The position numbers and the translations under genes are program-made. A stretch of DNA of 64,000 nt from Mauremys mutica. Lineage: Eukaryota; Chordata; Testudines; Geoemydidae. The stretch lies in the NCBI RefSeq assembly GCF_020497125.1, contig NC_059094.1:6241733-6305732 (forward strand), given 5' to 3'. The stretch's first letter is position 1, and each line of letters begins with the position of its first letter. The notes below the pieces were generated by a model. It saw only the letters and a list, made by a program, of their open reading frames with translations. It searched no databases and was not told the origin of the DNA. Positions 22,613 to 31,749 of this stretch are shown one piece after another.

Positions 22613-22735
22613 ATGACTGTGCCTCAGTCCCCTAAAAGTGAAAGAGGGATAATACCACCCCTGCACCTTGCAGTGGTGTTGTGAAGATAAACAGATTAAT
22701 ATTTGTGGAGCACTCTGCTACAATAGTCATGAACA
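22613..22735 (+). repeat. MIR-like SINE fragment
   Basis: 'tgcctcagtcccctaaaagt' followed by 'gggataatacca' and 'ttgtgaagataaacagatt': the 3' half of a MIR-like element. Its tail runs into the palindrome at 22736. Confidence 0.65.
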
Positions 22736-22922
22736 CCATAGAAAACTCCTTAAGGAAATTCTGTATTCAGAGCTGGGTTTGAATAGTTATCAGCAAATAA
22801 GGCCTGGGCTACACGATATTTTGTTTTATCCTCATCATCCAATATGTAGCCCAGACCTTATTACTGATAACTATTCAAACCCAGCTCTGAATACAGAATT
22901 TCCTTAAGGAGTTTTCTATGGT
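22736..22922. repeat. Long near-perfect palindrome (two ~78-bp arms)
   Basis: Left arm 22736-22813 and right arm 22845-22922 are reverse complements. The outer 58 bp (beginning CCATAGAAAACTCCTTAAGG) are perfect and the inner 20 bp differ by one indel and one or two substitutions. The loop is about 31 bp. The left arm continues from the MIR-like tail, so the right arm looks like an inverted duplication of it. Confidence 0.95.
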
Positions 22923-23794
22923 CCTGTAAAAAATGGTATGTGAATCATGTGGATCATGGACTGTATCACAAGTAAAGGGCAAAAATCGTTATTAACAAAG
23001 AGTTCAGGATGCCTGGTGGTATTGTTGTCCCCTTGTAGAATGTCAACTTCAGCAAAACTCAAGACTTCTGAAAACCAAGAATATGTACAGAACAGGTTAA
23101 TTTCAAGGAGCTCCAACAAAGCATGTCAATTTCAGATGACTAAGAAAGATTGACCTTTAAAAAGAAAGCTGGCCACAATCTTTATTATAGTGGAGCATAC
23201 ATATGTATGCCAGAGCCGAATTAAGGTTGCAAAGGCAACCTTAATTCTGGCATTTCCTAACTTTACAGTGGTTGACTTTGCAACCTTGGTGTTCTTTCAA
23301 TGTTTGTTTTTGTACTAATATTTACGAAGACTAGAACAATAGTTTGCAACAGCAGAAAGTGACCTTCTGCTACCACAGCAGTGGTGTGAGAGAAAAAAAA
23401 ATGTAGTATTATTTAAAAAAATTCTAAGTATTTAAAAATTCATTCTATCAACACAGTTTAAACAAGTATCTCAAACACAAACAAGATTTACTGGGGATAC
23501 AATTTAGTTCAACTGTTCAATTTGCAGACATAATTCAAACGTGTATATACCTGACACTAGCTAGGCGAAACTTTTGGGACTTTCCAGTAACGACGTGTGC
23601 TGCGTTGCAATTAAGGTGCTCTATCCATAATAGTTTTCTATCAAAATAATTGACTCTTCAAAGATCTGCAAGAATGAGAAAGTCAAAATTGCGCCAAATG
23701 AAAATTCCTTTTCTCAGAGTGCTCCGAAGCTCCCTGGAAAATCTGTGGCTTGTTTTTTTGGCAGAGAGAGACCAGGATAATCAATCAATAACAA
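22923..23794. other. No gene seen; contains a short hairpin
   Basis: Unique-looking, AT-rich. A short hairpin lies at about 23212-23250 (AATTAAGGTTGC ... GCAACCTTAATT). Confidence 0.5.
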
Positions 23795-23912
23795 TAAGAG
23801 AAGGAAAGCAAGTTGACCAAGGTCAACCACCAGGCCAGTAGCAGTGCCAGGAATAGAACCCAAGTTTCTGGAGACCCAGTCCAGTGGTCTGGTCACTAGA
23901 CTACACGGCCTC
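23795..23912 (-). repeat. MIR-like SINE fragment
   Basis: The minus strand has a 'tctagtgaccagaccactgg' head near 23885-23905, then 'gggttctattcctggcactg' and 'ggtggttgaccttggtcaac'. Confidence 0.6.
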
Positions 23913-24247
23913 CCATAGAGGATATAGTATCTGCATTTCTCTCATGCATACTCCATTGAAGACCTAGTCCATACCAGTAAAAATTGTGGATGGCACTTTG
24001 AAAAATATTGTACAGAGACATGGGATTAATAAACTTCCTTTTTTGTTATTAACCCTTAAAAAGTAAGCATTTTCCAGCCCGCTTCCTAAGTTTACACAGT
24101 GCTTTTCATCAGAGGATCTCAAAGTGCTTTAAAAAAGAAAGGAACTGTAATATTTTGGCACCATGGCATGTTTTTTGTTTGCTAGAGTGGGCATAAACTG
24201 TAGGCAGTAGCTCTGTATCTAAGAATGATTCCAGTCAGAGAAACTAA

Positions 24248-24385
24248 GGCTTTGTCTATGCTAGAAAGTTGTACTGCTATAACTATGCCAGTACAGTTAA
24301 AGCAGTACAACCCCCTATGATGAATGCAGTTATATTGATAGAAAATGTCTTTACTATATAAGTATAGCTTCTTTCCTATGTATAA
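24248..24385 (+). mobile_element. Harbinger MITE, left part
   Basis: It starts GGCTTTGTCTATGCTAG at 24248, directly after TAA (24245-24247), which fits the TWA preference of Harbinger elements and the termini at 40741 and 57998. The right terminus is not visible before the LTR at 24427. Confidence 0.55.
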
Positions 24386-24426
24386 TATTGTTTATTCCTG
24401 TATGGGAAGGGGAAGTGTCAGGCACC

Positions 24427-24839
24427 TGTGACAGAGATGGCAATTTCCTGCAAAAGCTTTGGGAGATCTTACTGTGTTAAGTTTATGTATCGTTGTGGGG
24501 GACCACAGCTCTCCAGGAACGGTGGGAGATGATTAGGCAAGCCTGGTACAGATCAATTTCTTTGTTAAATTTATGAACTTATATAAGCTTGCAACATCCA
24601 GTAGGCATTACTGGACACTGCAAGACGAAGGTCTAGGGTTGTGTCTGGGACTGGAGATATTGGCTAGTGTCATTCGCTTGCAAGTAGCTGGGAGCAGCTT
24701 ACATGCCAGAGGTTGTGCGTGAACAGCCCAGGAGTGGGGGTTCTCACAGTGGAGTAGGGTAAAGCTGGCTCCCAGAGTCAAGGATTGGAGTGGCCTAGCA
24801 GATCACTGGTCCAGATAACACCAGAGGTGAACATCACAG
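24427..24839 (+). mobile_element. Solo LTR candidate (413 bp)
   Basis: It opens TGTGA and closes TCACA, with a TATA-like ACTTATATAAGC near 24578. No matching target duplication flanks it (GCACC / GTATA), so either the duplication is lost or one boundary is wrong. No internal retroviral sequence. Confidence 0.5.
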
Positions 24840-24960
24840 TATATAAAAGCTCTCACACTCACTTGACTTCATGATTTTTTTAAATAAACTGGCTTCAGTC
24901 CAAGGACAGTGCAGTATCCTTCATGTCAGAGAAGAGACAGGACTCGAGTGCAGTTAACCG

Positions 24961-25268
24961 CAGTGTTGCCAAACTCTCTTGATATTATTGCAAGTCTGGC
25001 AGTACTGGGTGTTCTACTTAAATCCCCAGCTCCTGGACAAACTTGACTACAGGAACATCCCAGCTTTCATTTAAAACAGGTAAGATTCTAGATCTCATGG
25101 CTGTGAAGAAAAGCTTGACAATGTAACTCAAATGTGATGTAAAGGCTCAGAAACCAGAATGGCAAATAAAATAATCATTTTTTTTTAATCTAATTATTTT
25201 TAAGCCAATTTCATGGGTTTGAGGGGGCCTGGCTCATGATATTTAAACGCCCGCAGTTGGCAGGACTG
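24961..25268 (+). repeat. Interspersed repeat family A, copy 2
   Basis: Collinear with 1020-1322. The ends are CAGTGTTGCCAA and TTGGCAGGACTG, imperfect inverted repeats. Non-coding. Confidence 0.7.
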
Positions 25269-25934
25269 ATGTCCTGGGCACACATACACCCTATAGCTCC
25301 CAGGCGCCTTAGTTTGCAAAAACGAAGAACACAACTTGTACCACACTCTGTGACTATCTGATCCCCACCCCGACCTGATGAAATCTGGGGGTCAGTTCCT
25401 GGCTCCACTGAGGTCCAAGGGGCCAGGCGTTCTCCCCTGGAATGGCTTGCTGACTGCACCACTGCTCCCTGGAGGGTTAAAGGGATAAGAAATTTTCCAC
25501 TTCAGGGTCACAGATTAGGGTTGGAAACAACAAGCTGAAACCACATTATAGCAACGGGGGTATCTGAAGTAATGAGGCAAGACCATTTTGTCTAACCCCC
25601 CACAAACTTAAATGCAGCCACAGTCCCCCCCTAACAGTGCCTGCCTCCAAGCCATCAACAAGCAGGATCACCCACCAACAGAACATTGCATTGAAATTCC
25701 CGTTTCCCCAGCCTCTCTCGCAAATCACACCTGCCTGCCACCCAGCAAATGGGGAAGTGCAGGGTAAAGGAATCCCTTTAGTCAGTTGGGGAGCCTTCTA
25801 GTGGGCTTCCTTGCCTTCTATGAGGACACGACCAGAAGCCAACAGAGCAGAAATGTATCTACGTAACTAGGCCTTGTATGTTTGTATATAGACAGAAACA
25901 CAATTATTTGGAACCCAACTGTGTCCATGCGGTG

Positions 25935-26016
25935 TCCTCGTATTGTCAATGTTGTGTCGAGAGAAAAGACACCTCTCCTCGTATTGTCAATGTTGTGTAG
26001 AGAGAAAAGACACCTT
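25935..26016 (+). repeat. 41-bp direct tandem duplication
   Basis: Two adjacent copies beginning TCCTCGTATTGTCAATGTTG (25935 and 25976), differing by one base (gtgtCgag / gtgtAgag). Confidence 0.95.
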
Positions 26017-26654
26017 CCCAGGGAGGGAAGCCTGGTAGACTCTGGTAGTTACTGAGTTGCCCATACAAAAAGAGTTTGGTAGTTTCAGTCCAGTTCCCAG
26101 TGCACAAGGGTTCATATAAGAAAATTAAACCAACTGAGACCCTTGTGGCAGTCTCAGCAGGAGGCCATGAATAGGTTGCTACCTATCTCAAGGATGCAGC
26201 TGATTTTAACAGGGCCCTAACACATTCTGTGAATACTGCTTGCAGGACAATGTTCTCTTTCTTCCCCATATGGAGTTCAGGCCAGCAAACTGTCAGCACA
26301 TCCCAAATTCATGACATTTCAGATTGTGTCAAACTCCAAAAGGCAACAGCCCTAGGACTCCACTAGCCCCTCATCTGAGAGGGTTCTTCCAGGTCTGAAG
26401 AACATCAGCCAGGAAGCAATGACTGTGACACACCTGTTCTGGGGAGAGAGACATTCGGACAGCAGAACTGTCAGCCTGGCACCTTTCTCCTGGAGTACAT
26501 CCAATTGTTTTTAATTGACTTCTGTCACATCTGCGTATAAGTATTTAAACTGAACATTCTATTCACATCTTGCAACTCTGATATGGGAACCTGTCAGTGC
26601 TTCAGTGATTAAACAAAATCCCTTATGAAAAAGTCCTATAGGACTGACTGGCAA

Positions 26655-26765
26655 AAAAATAACATGATTTCAATGGGAGTTAAGCACCTAGGTGCTTTTG
26701 AAAATCCCACTGGGTGTCTGTCTGCATCTTTAGGTGCCTAAATACCTTTACAAATCTGGTCCTTG
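26655..26765 (+). repeat. Interspersed repeat family B, copy 1
   Basis: Shares 'caatgggagttaag(g)ca', 'ctgcatctttaggt' and 'cctaaata(c/t)cttt' with 52505-52700. Old; class unknown, probably a DNA-transposon relic. Confidence 0.6.
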
Positions 26766-27980
26766 GTTCCACATATTTGGTCCAGTTTCCCCACTTGCTA
26801 TTGCCCTCTGTTGGAATTTCTCCTTATGATTCACATCTGAACCTCTGTGTTCTAGCCCCGATTTGTATGACTTGAAATGGTTGGATGCTTCCAAAGAAAA
26901 TACCACAAGCGGGAAAGCTCTGGCAGTGTGTCTATGTGTAGAGAGGAGCTTTCACCTCATGTGTCTACTGAGAAGGTGGGGATGAGGGAAGGAATGTTCT
27001 TCGTCCTCCTCTCTTGCCGCACCTGCTGCCACATCCACTTTCAAACAGGGGAGAGCCATTAGGAACACCAGGCCTATCAGGGGTTGGAGTAATGCCACCG
27101 GACTTGGCTCCAATTAATGTCTGTAACCAAGACATATTTTAACCTCCCAATTATACCAATATTTCTGCAATAAATTTAGTGCTGTTGAAAGGTGTGGAAC
27201 TGAAAGTCCAGGAGAATTATGTTCTCTCTAATTATACACAGACCGGACATACCACAGACAGCAGTTCACCTAAACCTTGCTCTGGGAGGTATCAACACAG
27301 GATAAGATAATACTGTCTCCATGTCCCTTCAAACCACTGAGCTTTCTGCAGAGACAGCAATCATGGGATTTAATCAATTTATTATTGTTATGAAGACATC
27401 TGCCCAATGGGAACTGGATTTAGATTCACCACCGCAGAACATAAGTCATCAGGTGGTTGTACTCAGTCATTTCACCTAGTGGCTAATGTCATAGTGGCCA
27501 GCCATATTTCACCAAGAGCTTGTCCCCCAGGGCAGGCGCACCCCAAGGATTTTCACACATAATTTATTCATACATAAGTGTAAGTGCAATTGTGTGTACC
27601 TAACTTGCAAATCTGTCCCAAACTGTCTTCAGTCACCTCTCATTACTCAATTACTTTAAAGGAAAACAACAATGGAACACAAAATAGTTTCTAATCCCTA
27701 GAACTCATGTAAAAATACATAAAATTCTATTATTTTTATGTAACTATTTATATTCCAATAGCACCAAGGAGCCCCAGCCATGGATCCAGGACCCCATTGT
27801 TATCACTGTTTCTCCTATATGAAATAATTCAGCAGGAAACAACAATGCTGCTGCTGATACTTTTACCAGGAGCCATGTGATGGGGCATCTGCCCCACACT
27901 GGTGGAGAAAGGTTAAAAGCAGCCCCGGGGAGGCTGCGCAGCGGACAACCAATCAGAGAGGGGCTGCAATGAGGAGCTAA

Positions 27981-28062
27981 TCATAGAATCATAGAATATC
28001 AGGGTTGGAAGGGACCTCAGGAGGTATCTAGTCCAACCCCCTGCTCAAAGCAGGACCAACAC
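27981..28062 (-). mobile_element. CR1 3'-end fragment
   Basis: ATAGAATCATAGAATATCAG followed by GGAAGGGACCTCAGGAGGT: the antisense CR1 tail, near-identical to the tails at 37806 and 51366. It lies within the LTR at 27876-28679 and is therefore younger than it. Confidence 0.9.
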
Positions 28063-28084
28063 CAGTCAGGACACAGCAGGCCCA

Positions 28085-28092
28085 TATATAAA
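28085..28092 (+). promoter_or_regulatory. TATA box of the solo LTR
   Basis: TATATAAA within the LTR, followed by a GC-rich R/U5-like stretch. Confidence 0.5.
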
Positions 28093-28679
28093 GAGAGCTG
28101 CAGGGCAGAGGAGGCAGGTCCCTCGGGAGCCCGGGGAGGAAGGACTGGGTCCCTGAAGGGCTGAGGGAACCACCAGCACCCTGGACAGAGCTGGGCTGGG
28201 GAGTGGAGCAAGAAGGAGCTCCAGCCTGACTGGCTGAAAGACTGAAACCCTGATACTGGGGCAGAGAAGGTGCTAGGGCTACGGGGAAGTGGCCCAGGGA
28301 AATGGACGGTGGGGGTTGAGGGAGACGCAGTGCATGGCTGCCGCCTAGAGGTCGGGACCCAGAGGAGTGGGCTGGCCTGAGTCTCCCCTCCACACACACT
28401 TGCCACCGAGGGGAGTGGCCAGTGACGGGCTGCAGTTGGCCACGGAGGCGAGGGGCTGGCCAGAGGACTGCTGTTCCCCTGGAAGCTGGGGGAGAACGGA
28501 ATGAGGCATGGCCGGAGGGCTGTCCTGAAGAGGACACCGCAATCCTTGAGGCAACACTGGTCCGGAGCAGAAGTGATGTCAGTGAGACACCACAGGAGGA
28601 AGGTGCCCTGTGAAAGGACTGAGCTAATCCCAGAATGACCAGCAGGAGGCGCCATGATGGTGAGTCATCCCCCGCTACA

Positions 28680-29709
28680 AGCCCCCACAAAACTTTCCCC
28701 CCTTAGCTTGTGAGAGTGGATCTCTCCCTGACAGGCGCAGCAGGGACTAAGGGATCTATTCATTTATTTTCCTATTGGAACACAAACACTTCCTCAGGAG
28801 GCAGCACCACTAAACACCACTAAACAAATGAATGTATATTACATGCACTTGCAACATACCCTTACATTTTGCTCCTCATAAAAATTCTGGAGAGGCTGAC
28901 ATTATAGCACTAACCCCCTGTTAAAGTGGCAGCCCCTAGGATGCCACAGCTGCACAGTCAATATCAATAGAGAGCTTAATGCTTATTTTCAGACATTTTT
29001 AAATGTTCCTTTTTTAATTACCATATTGTGATTCAGGAGATTGTTCTATAGTCATTTAAGGCAGCACTTAAAATTATCCTGGTTTTCTTTTTAATCCTGC
29101 GCTCCTTTGACTATTCATTTCCTGTCCATACATTACATGCATTTCAGCCCAGTTAGGTGATGTCATTCTGAGTTTCTGTAACTTGGGGGCTGAGGGTTGG
29201 AGGGGAATAAAACTCCTTCCCTTATTGGAAATGCCCTTAACTAAAAATTATCTTCTTCAGGTGTTAATGATTCTGTTCATGACTCTTTCTTGGCTAGGAC
29301 TCCTTTCAGTTTAACACGTTCTGCCAAACTGGCTCTCTCCCAATAGCTACTAAATTAAAACTGTGTTTTGTCTTAACGTGTGGTTATACTCAATTGACCT
29401 CACGGGCTTCGCTTTCAGTGAATCCATAGCAAACTACTCTATACAGAAAGATATTTCTGTTGTCAGTCCCGCAAACTTCAGCCTGGAACCTGAAAATCCA
29501 TCTTGGTTCTTTCCGTTTCTTACATCACCAAGAGTGACATCAACTAGAAACATTCTGCCAACTGAAATGTAACTGACTGTGTTGTTCCTGACACGGAGGC
29601 AGAAAGAATCCTGTTTGCTCTCAACAGCTGCATTGGCTCTGCACTGCCAACAAGAGTGAACATTTGTATCAGGAAAGTAAGCAGAGCTGACTGTTTATGT
29701 GTAAGCAAG
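28680..29709. other. No gene seen
   Basis: AT-rich, unique-looking; ORFs up to 69 codons only. Confidence 0.5.
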
Positions 29710-29815
29710 CTAGAGCGACAAGGTGGAGAAGTAATATATTTTATTGGACCAACTTCTGTTGGTGAAAGAGACAAGCTTCTGAGCTTACACAGAGCTTTTG
29801 TTCAGGTGTGCGAAA
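29710..29815 (-). repeat. Penelope-type 3'-end repeat, second subfamily (copy 3)
   Basis: The reverse complement of the 17287-17392 sequence: shared blocks include TTTTATTGGACCAACTTCTG and GTGAAAGAGACAAGCTT. Confidence 0.65.
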
Positions 29816-30523
29816 GGTAGTCAGAGTATCACCGCTAACTATTTGTCAGCTGTCATTGTTCTGACTACATCACGTTAATTTCTGCTGAGATACTCCGAGC
29901 CACATCCTGCTTGCCTTACTCACATGAGTTATCTCCTGCATTGTGATGGAACTAGTCATGTGTGTAAGCTGGGCAGGCTTTGGCCCTCATCCAGAACTTC
30001 AGTCCAAATGGTGGTTCTGACAATGATGTCCTTTGTAGCGCTAGACAAATCGATTCACCACTGTGTGCTTCAGCTGCCCAATTGTAAGATTAGGATAATA
30101 CTGACCTAACTTGCAGTAGGGTCCTCAGGCATAATTAGTGTTTGAAAAGCACTTTGAAGATGAAAAATTACATAGATATTATTACATAATCTCCTCTCTC
30201 TCTCCACATGCTGCCAATATTATATTAACTCCTTTATTAACACAGCTTTATTCCTGCCCAAAACAGAAGTATTGTGTCTGGTTCTCTCTCTTTCAATATG
30301 GCTGAAGTTCTGTTCTGACCCATTTCACCTAATTACAGTTCATATCATTTCATCTGTTAGTCAACAGTATTTAAATTATCTGCTTCTGGCCCATTTCTTA
30401 CTAAGAAGTGAGGGTCCAGTCCCTCACTACTTTCTTTACATAGAGACTGGAGGGTCAGTCATCCAAGGTGCTGAGCACTCTGACCTCAGTCCAACTAAGC
30501 ACATAAAGCCCATATGCACATGC
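29816..30523. other. No gene; a MIR-like fragment near 30035-30175
   Basis: Contains a probable MIR-like tail ('cagctgcccaattgtaagat', 'gaaaagcactttgaagatg'). The sequence next to the LTR ('actaagcacataaagcc' before, 'gcttaactttaaacc' after) looks like one old repeat split by the LTR insertion. Confidence 0.45.
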
Positions 30524-31143
30524 TGTGACAAAGTTCCTCCTCTACCTTGGTGGGTCCTGCGCTTATTGGCAGATTTGCTCACCTCAGTGATCTTCCCCAC
30601 AGTCTGGATCAACTCCTCCTGTGTCTGATCAGGAGTTGGGAGGTTTGGGGGGAACCCGGGCCCGCCCTCTACTCCAGGTTCCAGCCCAGGGCCCTGTGGA
30701 TTGCAGCTGTCTATAGTGCCTCCTGTAACAGCTGCATGACAGCTACACCTCCCTGGGCTACTTCCCCATGGCCTCCTCCAGACACCTTCTTTATCCTCAC
30801 CACAGGACCTTCCTCCTGGTGTCTGATAACACTTGTACTCCTCAGTCCTCCAGCAGCACAGCCTCTCACTCTCAGCTCCTTGCGCCTCTTGCTCCCAGCT
30901 CCTCACACACCCACCACAAACTGGAGTGAGCTCCTTTTTAAACCCAGGTGCCCTGATTAGCTGCCTTGATTGGCTGCAAGTGTTCTAATCAGCCTGGCGG
31001 CCTTAATTGGTTCTAGCAGGTTCCTGATTACTCTAGTGCAGCCCCTGCTCTGGTCGCTCAGGGAACAGAAAACTACTCATCCAGTGACCAGTATATTTGC
31101 CCTCTACCAGACTCCTGTACCCCACTGGCCTGGGTCTGTCACA
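30524..31143 (-). mobile_element. Solo LTR, 620 bp, ATGC target duplication
   Basis: The termini are perfect 7-bp inverted repeats, TGTGACA (30524) and TGTCACA (ending 31143). ATGC lies directly outside both (30520-30523 and 31144-31147). On the minus strand a TATA-like TTTAAAAAGG (near 30930) sits at promoter distance, so the LTR reads minus. No internal retroviral genes remain. Minus-strand ORFs of up to 156 codons inside are chance. Confidence 0.9.
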
Positions 31144-31151
31144 ATGCTTAA

Positions 31152-31745
31152 CTTTAAACCTGAGAGTTTTGGATGCCCGGTAAGTGGTGGGCTTCCAGGG
31201 CGATATTGTGGACCATACCGAAGTCCCACAGCCTGAGGCCTTCCTGGCAGAGGGCTGAGCAGTGGGCCCCGCCTTGCCTGTTGATGTAGAACATCGAGGC
31301 CATGTTGTCTGTGAGAACCTCCTCAGCTTGTAGGTTGAGGCTTGATGCCACCCTTTTCAAAAGTTCCTGGTGGGCTTTTGGGTCCTTCTGCGGGACAGGA
31401 GGAGGGGGAACTGTGACTGCCTCATTGAGGAGGATGTGGATGGGGGTGCAGTGCTCTGCATCCCCACTGGTGCCGCAGGACCCACCATTTGGTCCCCTTC
31501 TAAGTACAGGACTGGGGAGGAGCGCTCCACTGACCCCTTTCTAGGGGGCTGCAAGAGGGAGGCTAACGGTCTTTCCGAGGCTCTGGCCACCAGGCGAGCC
31601 ACCACCGGGGCTGTGTCGGGGCCCATTAGTACCATGGCGCTGGCCAGGGAGCCTGGTGCCACTGCACCTGCTGTGGCACCGGAGTGGACTGCCCCGCCTG
31701 ACTCGCCTAGCTCACCGACTGTTGACTCCAAAGGGAGGCCAGGCT
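31152..31745 (-). pseudogene. DIRS retrotransposon, 3' portion: gag segment joined to RNase H
   Basis: DIRS elements encode a gag-like protein, a reverse transcriptase-RNase H and a tyrosine recombinase. On the minus strand 31357-31741 is a Pro/Ser/Ala-rich gag-like segment, followed (in another frame) by HQELLKRVASSLNLQAEEV. This joins at about 31325 to TDNMASMFYINRQGG... LCQEGLRLWDF, the RNase H region, ending near HHLPGIQN at about 31165. The rest of gag and all the reverse transcriptase that should lie between are absent. Sequence beyond 31160 is unrelated, so the recombinase is lost too. It continues 5' at 34519 beyond the CR1. Confidence 0.75.
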
Positions 31746-31749
31746 GGCA

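Larger units (their letters stand above)
25269..27875. other. No gene seen; two small repeats
   Basis: Mostly unique-looking. It holds a two-copy 41-bp tandem duplication (25935-26016) and a family B repeat (26655-26765), listed separately. ORFs are all under 85 codons. Confidence 0.5.
27876..28679 (+). mobile_element. Solo LTR (804 bp including a CR1 insertion)
   Basis: It starts TGTGATGGGGC and ends CCCGCTACA. The flanks are AGCCA (27871-27875) and AGCCC (28680-28684), an imperfect 5-bp duplication. A TATA box (TATATAAA, 28085-28092) lies at a plausible distance from the left end, so the LTR reads plus. A short CR1 tail (27981-28062) interrupts it. The long minus-strand ORFs inside (212-220 codons) have no retroviral domains and are chance. 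Confidence 0.7.

Noticed and set aside
28017..28690. Minus-strand ORFs of 212 and 220 codons
   Set aside because: They overlap each other in different frames inside a solo LTR and start at or in a CR1 tail; no retroviral or cellular domain.
30436..30960. ORFs of 156 and 137 codons in opposite strands
   Set aside because: Both lie within the 30524-31143 solo LTR and show no motif.
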